From Streptomyces sporangiiformans (GTDB lineage Bacteria > Actinomycetota > Actinomycetes > Streptomycetales > Streptomycetaceae): a stretch of 38,201 nt of DNA. A model generated the notes under the pieces. The model saw only the letters and a list, made by a program, of their open reading frames with translations. It was not told the origin of the DNA and did no database searches. Positions 1 through 8,120 of the stretch are shown here, one piece after another (position 1 is the stretch's first letter; every line of letters starts with the position of its first letter). Location: assembly GCF_005768555.2 (NCBI RefSeq), contig NZ_VCHX02000335.1, forward strand, positions 1 to 38,201. Reading direction: 5' to 3'. The position numbers and the translations under genes are program-made.

Positions 1-1088
1 ACCACCGCGCCCTCCGAACGCGGGAAGAACTCGTACCACGAACCGAACAACGCCCGCTCCCGCTCCACCAACAACCGCAACGGATCGGAGGACGAGACGA
101 GTTCGCGCAGGGGATGGCCGGCGAGGACGTCGTCCACGTCGGGGGTGAGGGCGGCGGCGAGGCGGGCCGCGGCGGGGCGCTCGGTGTCGCGCAGCGCGTC
201 GACGGCGGCGAGGATCGTGTCGCGGCGGCCCTCGCTCTTCGGCACGCCGCTCGCTGCCCGTTCGTGCAGCAGCGCGCCTTCCTCCAGGACCAGCTCCGTG
301 TCGATCCCCGCCGGGATCTTGATCTGCGCGTGGTGGCGCCAGGTGGCGATCGGGTCGCTCCACGCCTCCACCGTGTACGTCCAGGTGCCCTCGCGCGGCA
401 GGGAGACCGTGGCGCCCCAGCGGTCCGTGCCGGGGGCCAGCTCGCGCAGCGGGGTCCAGGGGCCGGTTCGGCCCTCCGGGTCGCGCAGCACGACGTTGGC
501 GGCCACCGCGTCGTGGCCCTCACGGAAGACCGTCGCCGAGATCTCGAACTCCTCGCCCACCACGGCCTTGGCAGGACGGCGGCCGCCCGCCACCAGGGGG
601 CGGACGTCCAGCACGGGGATGCGCCCGATGAGTGCGCCGGCGGCGGCCGAGGGTGTGGCCTGCGCCGGTTCTGTGCGTGACGGTTCGGGCTGCGTCCGTT
701 CGATCCGTGGCGATTCGGCCTGTTTCCATACGGCCTGTGGCGCTTCGGCTCGTGGCGGTTCGGCTCCTGGCGGTCCGGCCTCCGTCGATTCCGTCCGCGC
801 CGGTTCCTTCCGCGCCGGTTCTGTCCGCGTCGGCTTGGGCTTTGCCTTCGTGGCTTTCGTCTTCGCGCGCTTCGCCGGTGTGGCAGGGGCCGGTTCGGCG
901 CTCGCCGCTGCCGCCTCTGCCGGCGCCGCTTCGGCCTGTTCTGCCTGCGTCGCCTCGGCCGGTTCGGGCTTCGCCGCGTCGGGTCGCTCGGCCTTCGCGG
1001 GGTCGGGCGGGCCGGCTTTCTCCTCCTGTGCGAGGGGCTTGTCCGTGCCGGACGTCGGGGGTGATGACGAGTGGTGCGTGGCGGGCAT
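1..1088 (-). CDS. glgE: GlgE maltosyltransferase, N-terminal part (runs off the left edge)
   Basis: Alpha-1,4-glucan:maltose-1-phosphate maltosyltransferase, a cytosolic enzyme that extends alpha-1,4-glucan with maltosyl units from maltose-1-phosphate. Only 362 codons are present. From about residue 154 (starting IGRIPVLDVRP) the sequence reads like the N-terminal beta-sandwich domain of actinobacterial GlgE, including a PEGRTGPWTPLREL stretch and IKIPAGIDTELVLEEGA. The GH13 barrel and its catalytic residues lie outside the window. The ATG at 1088 is chosen because AGGAG sits about 6 bases upstream. Residues 1-150 are an unusual Pro/Ala/Glu/Thr/Lys/Arg-rich low-complexity extension made of degenerate 6-residue units; most GlgE proteins begin close to the IPVLDVRP segment. 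Several in-frame downstream starts could also be used. The family assignment is confident; use of the full extension is inferred from the ribosome binding site and the open frame. Confidence 0.93.
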   Translation of the reverse strand, partial: MPATHHSSSPPTSGTDKPLAQEEKAGPPDPAKAERPDAAKPEPAEATQAEQAEAAPAEAAAASAEPAPATPAKRAKTKATKAKPKPTRTEPARKEPARTESTEAGPPGAEPPRAEAPQAVWKQAESPRIERTQPEPSRTEPAQATPSAAAGALIGRIPVLDVRPLVAGGRRPAKAVVGEEFEISATVFREGHDAVAANVVLRDPEGRTGPWTPLRELAPGTDRWGATVSLPREGTWTYTVEAWSDPIATWRHHAQIKIPAGIDTELVLEEGALLHERAASGVPKSEGRRDTILAAVDALRDTERPAAARLAAALTPDVDDVLAGHPLRELVSSSDPLRLLVERERALFGSWYEFFPRSEGAV

Positions 1089-1171
1089 GACCGCTCCTGT
1101 CCGCATCAACGTGGGTGGGCGGATGGGGGTGTGGGGGAGGCTCGTTCTGCGGAGCGTACCGGTGGAGCCTT

Positions 1172-1190
1172 CCCACCCTTTTCGGGTGGG
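1172..1190. promoter_or_regulatory. Short perfect hairpin in the glgE leader region
   Basis: CCCACCC (1172-1178) and GGGTGGG (1184-1190) form a perfect 7-bp stem with a 5-base loop, 84 bases upstream of the glgE start. It could be a leader structure for glgE or an extra terminator behind the protease gene. No T-tract follows on the minus strand, so the role is open. Confidence 0.4.
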
Positions 1191-1235
1191 CAATCCGGCA
1201 CTTTGTTAACTACTCGCGCGTATGTCTACACACAA

Positions 1236-1288
1236 GACCGGCCTCGTCCGGTGAGGCTCGGCTGAGACTCAGCGGGACGAGGCCGGTC
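1236..1288 (-). terminator. Rho-independent-type terminator of the subtilase gene
   Basis: A perfect 14-bp inverted repeat, GACCGGCCTCGTCC (1236-1249) and its complement (1275-1288), lies 18 bases past the stop codon of the protease gene. The 25-base loop itself contains a small palindrome (CTGAG-ACT-CAG). As usual in Streptomyces there is no clear U-tract. It separates the protease transcript from the glgE promoter region. Confidence 0.8.
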
Positions 1289-1305
1289 CGTTAACGGGCA
1301 ACTAC

Positions 1306-2505
1306 TTAGGGGTTGTTGACCTGCAGGAGTTTGTTCGGCGAACCGAGGCCCGCATTGGATATTTTCCCGGATGCGGCCTGATCGACGAGAGCTTTACTCA
1401 CCTCGGCGGGTGTCGCCGAGGCATGGTCGGCCAGATAGAGCGCGGCCGCGCCGGCCACATGAGGCGATGCCATTGACGTACCGGAGAAGGTGGCCTTGCC
1501 GCTGTCGCTCGCGTTCGACGCGGAGGTGATGTCCACGCCGGGGGCGAACAGGTCGAGTCGCGCGCCCCAGTTGGAGAAGCTCGCCCGCGCGTCCTTCTTG
1601 TCGCTCGCGCCGACCGTGATGGCCTGCTGGACCCGGGCGGGCGAGTAGAGGCTCGCCGGGAGGCCGTCGTTGCCGGCGGCGACCGCGTAGGTGACTCCGG
1701 AGGCGATGGAGTTGCGGATGGCGGCGTCCAGTTGCGCGTTCCCGAATCCGCCCAGGCTCATGTTGGCCACGGCGGGCTTCTGGGCGTTCTTGGTCACCCA
1801 GTCGATGCCCGCGATCACCTGTGCGGTGGTGCCGGACCCTTCGTCGTCGAGTACGCGGACCCCGACGACCTTGGCTTTCTTCGCGACGCCGTAGGTCGTG
1901 CCGGCGACGGTGCCCGCCACGTGTGTTCCGTGGCCGTGGCCGTCCTGGGCGGTCGCGTCGTTGTCGACGAAGTCCCAGCCGTAGCTCGCCCGGCCGCCGA
2001 AGTCCTGGTGCGTGATCCGGATTCCGGTGTCGATGACGTACGTGGTCACACCCTGGCCCGCCGACTCCGGCCAGGTGTAACCGCGGTCCAGCGGCAGGCT
2101 CTCCTGGTCGATGCGGTCGAGACCCCACGGCGGGTTCTTCTGCTGGTCTTCGAGGGTCACCGCGGTGTCCTGCACGACCGCCGCCACCCGTGAGTCGGCG
2201 GCGAGGCGCTTGGCCTGCTGCTCGTTGACCTTCACCGCGTAGCCATTGATCGCGGTGCTGTACGTATGGCTGATTTTCGCCCCGTACTTGGCAACGATGT
2301 CCTTGCCCGCCTGCGTCGGTGCTTTGGTTCCCCCTCTGAGGGTGACGATGTAGCTGTCGCTGACGGAGCCGGCGGCGCCGGCTCCGAGTATCTGCCCCTG
2401 CGGGGCGGCGTGTGCGGGCAGAGTGCCGGCCGAAAGCACTGCGGCCGTGGTGACCGCGGCGAGCCCTCCCGCCCATTGCAGACGCCGCTGTCGCGTCAGT
2501 GCCAT
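1306..2505 (-). CDS. Secreted subtilisin-like serine protease (S8A) with I9 propeptide
   Basis: A 399-residue extracellular endopeptidase. A Sec signal peptide covers about residues 1-34 (basic start, hydrophobic run, AHA-AP cleavage region). An inhibitor-I9 propeptide follows at about 50-118 (SYIVTLRGG onward). The mature S8 domain has the triad Asp159 (YVIDTGIR), His195 (GHGTHVAGT) and Ser344 (GTSMASPHVAG), with the oxyanion-hole Asn289 (AAGND). Length and order match actinobacterial proteinase-K-like enzymes. The ATG at 2505 has a strong GAGGAGGGG ribosome site about 10 bases upstream and is followed at once by the signal peptide. The frame is open for 41 more codons upstream, but those codons look non-coding. 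It sits between divergent glgE and glgP, an odd place for a secreted protease, and is closed by its own terminator. A housekeeping or developmental secreted protease is the likely role. Confidence 0.95.
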   Translation of the reverse strand: MALTRQRRLQWAGGLAAVTTAAVLSAGTLPAHAAPQGQILGAGAAGSVSDSYIVTLRGGTKAPTQAGKDIVAKYGAKISHTYSTAINGYAVKVNEQQAKRLAADSRVAAVVQDTAVTLEDQQKNPPWGLDRIDQESLPLDRGYTWPESAGQGVTTYVIDTGIRITHQDFGGRASYGWDFVDNDATAQDGHGHGTHVAGTVAGTTYGVAKKAKVVGVRVLDDEGSGTTAQVIAGIDWVTKNAQKPAVANMSLGGFGNAQLDAAIRNSIASGVTYAVAAGNDGLPASLYSPARVQQAITVGASDKKDARASFSNWGARLDLFAPGVDITSASNASDSGKATFSGTSMASPHVAGAAALYLADHASATPAEVSKALVDQAASGKISNAGLGSPNKLLQVNNP

Positions 2506-2972
2506 GGTCTGAGTTCCCCTCCTCAACTCGGCGTACCCCGGCCTGGGGTGCCCGCGCCCTTGACGGGTGCCCCCGCCAGTTTCTGGCCGGTGTCCACCGT
2601 GTCTACCGGTGCCTGCCGGGATCGCCACTTGGCAGCTTCTCGTGCGGTGTGAAGTGCCACAAGGTCATACGTCGGAGCGGAATCAGCCATATCGTCGGTG
2701 ACGTACCTGTGAAGGTTGCGGCTGTTTCAAGCCGAATCGGGTGCTGTCCGGTGGCGCACCCCCGCAGGGGCGCGAGGCGGTGACCCATGCGGCTCCGCCG
2801 CGTGCGCGCGACCAGCGACGGACGCCCGCGGCTGTACCACCGCACTTCCCGCGGAGCGTTTCGCGCCGTGTTGCGAAGCCACCCTCGCCGCTACCGTCGT
2901 GGGTGACCAAGGGCGCACGCCGGCCGGTGTGCGTCCCGCTGCTGCGTACGTCCTCCGTGAAGGTGGAAGCTC
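2506..2972. promoter_or_regulatory. Divergent intergenic region between subtilase and glgP, with a near-perfect palindrome
   Basis: This 467-base gap must hold the promoters of both divergent genes. I found no convincing -10/-35 pair. The clearest structure is a near-perfect 20-bp palindrome at 2914-2933 (CGCACGCCGG followed by CCGGTGTGCG, 9 of 10 positions complementary), 40 bases ahead of the glgP start. It could be an operator or a leader hairpin. No convincing small gene was seen here. Confidence 0.4.
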
Positions 2973-5591
2973 GTGAAGGCCATCCGCAGGTTCACCGTGC
3001 GTCCCGTACTCCCCGAAGCCCTTCACCCGCTCAGCGATCTGGCGCGCAATCTGCGCTGGTCCTGGCATGCCGAGACCCGTGATCTCTTCCAGTCCGTGGA
3101 CCCCGAGCGCTGGGCCGCCTCCGGGTGCGATCCCGTACGCCTCCTCGGGAGCGTGTCGCCCGGACGGCTCGCCGAACTGGCCGAGGACCGGCGCTTTCTG
3201 CGGCGGCTCACCGCTGCCGCCGACGACCTGCACGACTATGTGAGCGGCAACCGCTGGTACCAGGAGCAGTCGGCGGAACTCCCCGCCGCCATCGCCTACT
3301 TCTCACCCGAGTTCGGCATCACGGCCGCGCTGCCGCAGTACTCCGGCGGCCTCGGCATCCTCGCCGGGGACCATCTCAAGGCGGCCAGCGATCTCGGCGT
3401 ACCCCTGATCGGTGTCGGACTGCTCTACCGGCACGGCTACTTCCGGCAGACGCTGTCGCGGGACGGCTGGCAGCAGGAGCACTATCCGGTCCTCGACCCC
3501 AACGAACTCCCGGTGTCGCTGCTGCGCGAGCCCGACGGCACCCCCTCCCAGGTCTCCCTCGCCCTGCCCGGCGACCGGTCCCTGCGGGCTCATATCTGGC
3601 TCGCGCAGGTGGGCAGGGTCCCGCTGCTGATGCTGGACTCGGACGTCGAGGAGAACGACCTCGGTGAGCGCGGGGTGACGGACCGCTTGTACGGGGGCGG
3701 GAGCGAACACCGGCTGCTCCAGGAGATGCTGCTCGGTATCGGCGGGGTGCGCGCCGTCCGCACGTACTGCCGTCTGACGGGGCACGCGCGGCCCGAGGTG
3801 TTCCATACGAATGAGGGGCACGCGGGATTTCTTGGCCTGGAGCGTATACACGAACTGTCTTATGAGGAGCTGGACTTCGACGCCGCGCTGGAGGCGGTCC
3901 GCGCGGGGACCGTCTTCACGACCCACACCCCCGTACCCGCAGGAATCGACCGCTTCGACCGGGAGCTCGTGGCCCGGCACTTCGGCCCGGACGCCGAGCT
4001 GCCGCGGATCGAGGTGGAGCGGATCCTTCAGCTCGGGATGGAGACCTATCCCGGCGGCGAGCCCAACCTCTTCAACATGGCGGTGATGGGCCTGCGGCTC
4101 GGCCAGCGGGCTAACGGGGTGTCGCTGTTGCACGGACACGTCAGCCGGGAGATGTTCTCCGGACTCTGGCCGGGTTTCGACCCCGACGAGGTACCGATCA
4201 CCTCCGTGACGAACGGCGTGCACGCGCCCACCTGGGTGGCGCCGGAGGTCTTCCGGCTGGGCGCCCGCCAGATCGGCGCGCAGCGGACGGAGGACGCCAT
4301 GACGAACGGCGGCCCCGAGCGCTGGGACGCCGTGGCCGAGATCCCCGACCAGGACATCTGGGAGCTGCGCCGGAGCCTGCGCGAACAGCTCGTGACGGAG
4401 GTACGGGAGCGGCTGCAGGCGTCGTGGCGGCAGCGCGGCGCCGGTACCGCCGAACTGGGCTGGATCGACGGCGTACTGGACCCCGATGTGCTGACGATCG
4501 GCTTCGCGCGCCGCGTCCCCTCGTACAAGCGGCTGACGCTGATGCTGCGCGACCGCGATCGGCTGATGGAGCTGATGCTGCACCCGGAGCGGCCACTGCA
4601 GATCGTGGTGGCGGGCAAGGCCCACCCGGCGGACGACGGCGGCAAGCGCCTCATCCAGGAGCTGGTGCGGTTCGCGGACGATCCGCGGGTACGCCACCGG
4701 ATCGTGTTCCTCCCCGACTACGGGATGGCGATGGCCCAGAAGCTCTATCCGGGCTGCGACATCTGGCTGAACAACCCGCTGCGTCCGCTGGAGGCGTGCG
4801 GGACGTCGGGCATGAAGGCGGCGCTGAACGGCTGTCTGAATCTGTCGGTGCTGGACGGCTGGTGGGACGAATGGTTCCAGCCCGACTTCGGCTGGGCGAT
4901 CCCCACGGCGGACGGCACGGCCACGGACGACGACCGCCGTGACGAGCTGGAGGCGGCGGCGCTCTACGACCTGCTGGAACAGCGCATCGCGCCGCGCTTC
5001 TACGAACGCGGCCCCGGCGGACTCCCCGACCGCTGGATCGACATGGTCCGCCAGACGCTGACCCTGCTGGGCCCCAAGGTCCTCGCCGGCCGCATGGTCC
5101 GCGAGTACGTGGAACGCCTGTACACCCCGGCGGCGCTCGCCCACCGCTCCATGGACGCTTCCTCCGCTCGTGAGCTGGCGGTCTGGAAGTCCCGCGTCCG
5201 TACGGCCTGGCCGCATGTCACGGTCGACCACGTCGAGACCTCGGCGGCCACGGCCACCGCCGAACTCGGCTCGACGCTCTCCCTGCGGGTCCGCGTCGGC
5301 CTCGGCGACCTCGTCCCGGACGACGTCGAGGTCCAGGCGGTCTCGGGACGCGTCGACGCGGAGGACCGCATCGCGGACGGCACACCGGTTCCGCTGAAAC
5401 CGGTGGGCGGGCCGGACTTGGAGGGGCGCTGGGTCTACGAGGGCCCCTTGTCCCTGGACCGCACCGGCCCCTTCGGCTACACGGTCCGCATCCTCCCCGC
5501 CCATCGGCTGCTGGCGTCGAGCGCGGAGCTGGGGCTGGTGGCGGTTCCCTCGGAGGAGATGGGGGAGGCGGCGGGGGTTTTGATGAGGTGA
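2973..5591 (+). CDS. glgP: Alpha-glucan phosphorylase (DUF3417 type)
   Basis: An 872-residue cytosolic enzyme that releases glucose-1-phosphate from the non-reducing ends of alpha-1,4-glucan using phosphate and pyridoxal phosphate. The N-terminus (FTVRPVLPEALHPLSDLARNL) is the DUF3417 module of the archaeal/actinobacterial phosphorylase subfamily. The PLP-binding segment is EACGTSGMKAALNG with Lys615 as the predicted Schiff-base lysine. FARRVPSYKR and HTNEGHAGF are further family segments. Length is normal for this subfamily (about 850-880). The GTG at 2973 is preceded by GAAGGTGG at a spacing of 6-7. It stands divergent from glgE with a protease gene between them, and with glgX about 15 kb away it completes a glucan turnover set. 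It ends 38 bases before a shared terminator. Confidence 0.95.
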   Translation: MKAIRRFTVRPVLPEALHPLSDLARNLRWSWHAETRDLFQSVDPERWAASGCDPVRLLGSVSPGRLAELAEDRRFLRRLTAAADDLHDYVSGNRWYQEQSAELPAAIAYFSPEFGITAALPQYSGGLGILAGDHLKAASDLGVPLIGVGLLYRHGYFRQTLSRDGWQQEHYPVLDPNELPVSLLREPDGTPSQVSLALPGDRSLRAHIWLAQVGRVPLLMLDSDVEENDLGERGVTDRLYGGGSEHRLLQEMLLGIGGVRAVRTYCRLTGHARPEVFHTNEGHAGFLGLERIHELSYEELDFDAALEAVRAGTVFTTHTPVPAGIDRFDRELVARHFGPDAELPRIEVERILQLGMETYPGGEPNLFNMAVMGLRLGQRANGVSLLHGHVSREMFSGLWPGFDPDEVPITSVTNGVHAPTWVAPEVFRLGARQIGAQRTEDAMTNGGPERWDAVAEIPDQDIWELRRSLREQLVTEVRERLQASWRQRGAGTAELGWIDGVLDPDVLTIGFARRVPSYKRLTLMLRDRDRLMELMLHPERPLQIVVAGKAHPADDGGKRLIQELVRFADDPRVRHRIVFLPDYGMAMAQKLYPGCDIWLNNPLRPLEACGTSGMKAALNGCLNLSVLDGWWDEWFQPDFGWAIPTADGTATDDDRRDELEAAALYDLLEQRIAPRFYERGPGGLPDRWIDMVRQTLTLLGPKVLAGRMVREYVERLYTPAALAHRSMDASSARELAVWKSRVRTAWPHVTVDHVETSAATATAELGSTLSLRVRVGLGDLVPDDVEVQAVSGRVDAEDRIADGTPVPLKPVGGPDLEGRWVYEGPLSLDRTGPFGYTVRILPAHRLLASSAELGLVAVPSEEMGEAAGVLMR

Positions 5592-5629
5592 GTCGGGGTG
5601 GGTCGGGTGGCTGGGCGGAGACACCCGAC

Positions 5630-5681
5630 GAGGACGAGGCTCACCACCCGGGGTGACACCCGGGCGGTGAGCCTCGTCCTC
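5630..5681. terminator. Bidirectional terminator between convergent glgP and the I36-like gene
   Basis: A 22-bp inverted repeat with one mismatch (5630-5651 and 5660-5681) and an 8-base loop lies between the two convergent stop codons. Stem length and position fit termination of both transcripts. Confidence 0.88.
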
Positions 5682-5688
5682 AGTGTGT

Positions 5689-6066
5689 TCAGCAGCCGGA
5701 GGTCCACGTGTGGGAGTCGCCCCGGTCGTTGGCGGTGGCGTTGTAGCCGACCTCCTGGCCGGGGGTCAGGCAGATGGTGACGCCGCCGCCCTGCCACGCG
5801 CTGGCGAAGACCTTGACGTGGTCCTTGACTCCCGGGCCCGAGATCCCGTGGTTGGCCCACGAGCTGTCCTGGTCCGCGATGTTGCCCTCCCACCAGCCGT
5901 CGTCGCCGGTCCAGCCCACGGCCTGGCCGCCGAAGTTGGCGTCGGTGTAGGCGCAGAAACTCCCGGAGGAGCAGGGGGCGGCGGCCTGGGCCGTACCGGG
6001 TGCGACGGCCAGGGCGGCACCCGCCGCGAGGAGCGCGCCGGCCGCGGTGATGAAGGTCTTGCGCAT
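5689..6066 (-). CDS. Small secreted peptidase-inhibitor-I36-like protein
   Basis: A 125-residue exported protein. Residues 1-29 are a Sec signal peptide (MRKTF start, Ala/Gly-rich core, AQAAA cleavage region). The mature part begins with two close cysteines (PCSSGSFCAYTDANFGG), the hallmark of the I36/gamma-crystallin-like fold, and has two more cysteines near the end (ITICL-type strand, TSGC), so two disulfides are likely. The ATG at 6066 follows AAGGA at 8 bases spacing; an in-frame ATG 13 codons upstream has no ribosome site. The I36 prototype, SMI of S. nigrescens, inhibits thermolysin-type M4 metalloproteases, and two M4 genes lie 2-6 kb upstream on the same strand. Inhibitory activity is an inference: many Streptomyces proteins with this domain have no known target. 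Confidence 0.82.
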   Translation of the reverse strand: MRKTFITAAGALLAAGAALAVAPGTAQAAAPCSSGSFCAYTDANFGGQAVGWTGDDGWWEGNIADQDSSWANHGISGPGVKDHVKVFASAWQGGGVTICLTPGQEVGYNATANDRGDSHTWTSGC

Positions 6067-6172
6067 GATGTCGATCCTTCCGATTTTTTCGATCACTTCG
6101 GTCATTTCGGGTGTTTCGGTGAGTGAAGTCGAGTGGTCCCCGACGGGACGCACTCGCTCAACCCGGGGCTCT

Positions 6173-6190
6173 GCCGGCCGGTCGGCCGGC
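6173..6190. terminator. Compact GC-rich hairpin downstream of the lipoprotein gene
   Basis: GCCGGCCG (6173-6180) and CGGCCGGC (6183-6190) are perfect complements separated by 2 bases. It lies about 150 bases past the stop of the leftward lipoprotein gene and about 107 bases upstream of the I36-like gene, so it may end the former or sit in the promoter region of the latter. The rest of this 270-base gap shows no gene. Confidence 0.35.
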
Positions 6191-6337
6191 CACGGCTCCG
6201 GGAGTCCGGTTGTCGTGAGGGGCGCGCGGCAGCGCGGCGCAGCACGGTGCGGCTGCGGAGGTGATGGGTGACGGAGTTGCATGCCGGGCTTCGGAGGCGG
6301 GGCAGCAGTCCGGAGGGGGAAAACGGAGGGAGACGCC

Positions 6338-7321
6338 TCAGATTCCGTGCCGGACGGCGTGGCGCAGGCCGCGCTCGCGCATCTGCCGGTGGTCGGCGAT
6401 CAGGTCGGCGTACTGGGCGCGCACGTCGGCCGCGTGGCGCTTCTCCAGCCGGGCGCCGGTGTCCGCGAGGCCCGTGCTCCGTACACACCGTGCCTCGGCC
6501 ACGGCGTACCGCCGCTGCAGTTCCGTGGCCTGACGCGGTTCGAGGTCGCGGGCGCGGCGCTGCCATGCGCTGCGCAGCTCTCCCGGGTCCTCGGCCTTGT
6601 GCACCGGGGCGACGCAGCGCGACCAGCGGGCGAGCACGGCCCGGTACGCCGGGTCCCGGGTCACGCGCTGGTGAGCGCCGGCCTCGAGGTTGTTGACCGC
6701 GACCTCGCTGCGGAACCAGCGTGCCTGGTCGCCGTAGAGGACGCGCTGCGTTTCGGCGAGGCAGCCGTCGCTGTTGGCCTTGACGACCTGTCCGGTGGCC
6801 GTCCGGGTGGACAGTTCACGGCGCCCGGTGCCGAACAGCGCGTCGGCCAGCCGCTGTTGCTGTGCCTGCCGCGTCTGCTGTGCTTGCCGCGTCCGCTGTG
6901 TCTGCTGCGTCCGCGAGGTGTCGCGGGATCCGTCCCCCCGGTCCGGGGCCCCGGTCCCCGCCGCGCCGCCGAAGCCGTACTCGGCGGCCCAGGCGGGGTC
7001 GTCGATCCCGTACGGGAACTGGCGCTGTCGCGCGGCTCCCTGATCCTGCGCGCTGCCGCTGCCGCTGCCGCTGCCGTTTCCGGTCCCCTTTTTCGCCGAC
7101 TCGCGCGGCGCCGGCGGCAGCGACACTCCACGATCCGTCAGGCAACGCCGTACGAGCGCGGATTCGGCGCTCTTCAGCAGATCGTCCTGGGCCCGGGCGG
7201 ACCGCGGTACGGACCGCGATTCCCCCGCATCGTTCTGGCTCGTGCCCTGCGCGCAGCCGCCGGTCATCGCCGCCACGCACATCGACAGCGCCACTGTGGA
7301 AACGAACCTCGAGGTCCGCAC
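6338..7321 (-). CDS. Putative lipoprotein of unknown function
   Basis: I do not recognise a named family. From the GTG at 7321 the product is 327 residues. It starts with a signal peptide ending in a loose lipobox (AAMTGGC, Cys23 from this start), so membrane anchoring after export is likely. A Ser/Gly simple repeat (GSGSGSGSA) and a Gln/Thr/Arg-rich repeat (TQQTQRTRQAQQTRQAQQ) separate an N-terminal part from a helical, Arg/Ala-rich C-terminal part with three spaced cysteines (SDGC, SRCV, ARCV). GTG 7321 is preferred because AGGGGG stands 8 bases upstream. An ATG at 7351 keeps the frame but has no ribosome site, and a GTG at 7330 is also possible. The nucleotide sequence under the repeats is itself repetitive, so length variation between strains is likely. 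Confidence 0.7.
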   Translation of the reverse strand: MRTSRFVSTVALSMCVAAMTGGCAQGTSQNDAGESRSVPRSARAQDDLLKSAESALVRRCLTDRGVSLPPAPRESAKKGTGNGSGSGSGSAQDQGAARQRQFPYGIDDPAWAAEYGFGGAAGTGAPDRGDGSRDTSRTQQTQRTRQAQQTRQAQQQRLADALFGTGRRELSTRTATGQVVKANSDGCLAETQRVLYGDQARWFRSEVAVNNLEAGAHQRVTRDPAYRAVLARWSRCVAPVHKAEDPGELRSAWQRRARDLEPRQATELQRRYAVAEARCVRSTGLADTGARLEKRHAADVRAQYADLIADHRQMRERGLRHAVRHGI

Positions 7322-7521
7322 CGTGGCCACCCCCTGCCTTCGTCCGGTCATACAGACCGGATCAGCCGTCTTCCGACTCCCCCGTCGGCTTGGCTTCCAT
7401 TAGAGAGGAGGGCGAGACAGTTGTGACCCTCGGAAGTCATAGGGCGCCCGCACCGATCGGCTCAGGAGCGCGGGATGCGCACGGCGAGCGGCGTCTGCCA
7501 GGTCCCACGGCAGTGGCCGCG

Positions 7522-8040
7522 TCAGTCCCCGGACTCCTCGCACAACCGCCGTAGTACCGCCCCGCACCTGCGTGCGTACGCGTGCTGCAAGCCTCGGGTC
7601 GCCGGGCCGCCCGCGCGGGTGTACCACTTGGCCGGGCGGCTGAAGGCGGTGACGGTGAGCCAGACCGTGCCGTCGCCGGTCATGGTCACGACGAAGGATT
7701 CCTCGCCGGACTCCGGGTGGCCGGTGAGGGTGCCGTACGCCCAGCCGGCGCGGCGGGGCTCGTCGATGGTCCAGACGACACGGCAGGGGGCCTTGACCAG
7801 GCCACCGAGGGTGACGGTCACGTCGACGCCGGGTTCGGCGTGGTCCGCTTCGGTGGCGATGCCGACGCCGACCGCTCGGTGCAGTTCAAAGGTGAGGACC
7901 GCGCGGGACGCCGTCTCGAAGACGTGACGGCCTTCGCCGACGATGGTTCTGACGTCCATGGGGTGGAATCCGGGCGGGCAGCGCTTCTCGCGGGTCGCGC
8001 CCACGTCGTCGTACGTGAAGGGCGTTTCCGTGGGTGGCAT
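7522..8040 (-). CDS. DUF1990 family protein
   Basis: A 172-residue protein matching the DUF1990 pattern: FTYDDVGATR near the start, a central VVWTIDEPRRAGWAYGTL-type segment, GHPESGEESFVV, and a C-terminal VTAFSRPAKWYTR motif ending in an Arg/Cys-rich helix. No signal peptide or membrane span is visible, so it is probably cytosolic. The biochemical function of the family is not known to me. The ATG at 8040 has no ribosome site, and a TACGCT element lies 7 bases upstream, which suggests a leaderless mRNA. It follows the terminator of the first M4 protease gene and is probably its own transcription unit. Confidence 0.82.
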   Translation of the reverse strand: MPPTETPFTYDDVGATREKRCPPGFHPMDVRTIVGEGRHVFETASRAVLTFELHRAVGVGIATEADHAEPGVDVTVTLGGLVKAPCRVVWTIDEPRRAGWAYGTLTGHPESGEESFVVTMTGDGTVWLTVTAFSRPAKWYTRAGGPATRGLQHAYARRCGAVLRRLCEESGD

Positions 8041-8047
8041 GGGGAGC

Positions 8048-8053
8048 AGCGTA
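8048..8053 (-). promoter_or_regulatory. Candidate -10 element of a leaderless DUF1990 transcript
   Basis: TACGCT on the minus strand (TANNNT type) ends 7 bases before the ATG at 8040, and no ribosome site exists. A promoter using it would overlap the terminator stem-loop at 8055-8090. Confidence 0.4.
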
Positions 8054-8054
8054 A

Positions 8055-8090
8055 GGCAGCCCCCGAAACGGCTTCATTTCGGGGGCTGCC
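8055..8090 (-). terminator. Terminator of the first M4 protease gene
   Basis: A perfect 14-bp inverted repeat (8055-8068 and 8077-8090) with an 8-base loop, 30 bases past the protease stop codon. The arms end in runs of A and T next to a C/G block, giving a strong stem. Confidence 0.88.
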
Positions 8091-8120
8091 CACACGCGTG
8101 CGGTGACGGCTGGTCGAGTG

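Noticed and set aside
3303..5624. A minus-strand open frame of about 770 codons opposite glgP
   Set aside because: glgP on the plus strand is unmistakable; the antisense translation has no recognisable motif and no start signal.
6820..7080. Repeated CGCTGC-type units that might be a tandem repeat locus or CRISPR-like array
   Set aside because: They encode Gly/Ser and Gln/Thr/Arg runs in the lipoprotein frame. Units are short and irregular with no spacers.
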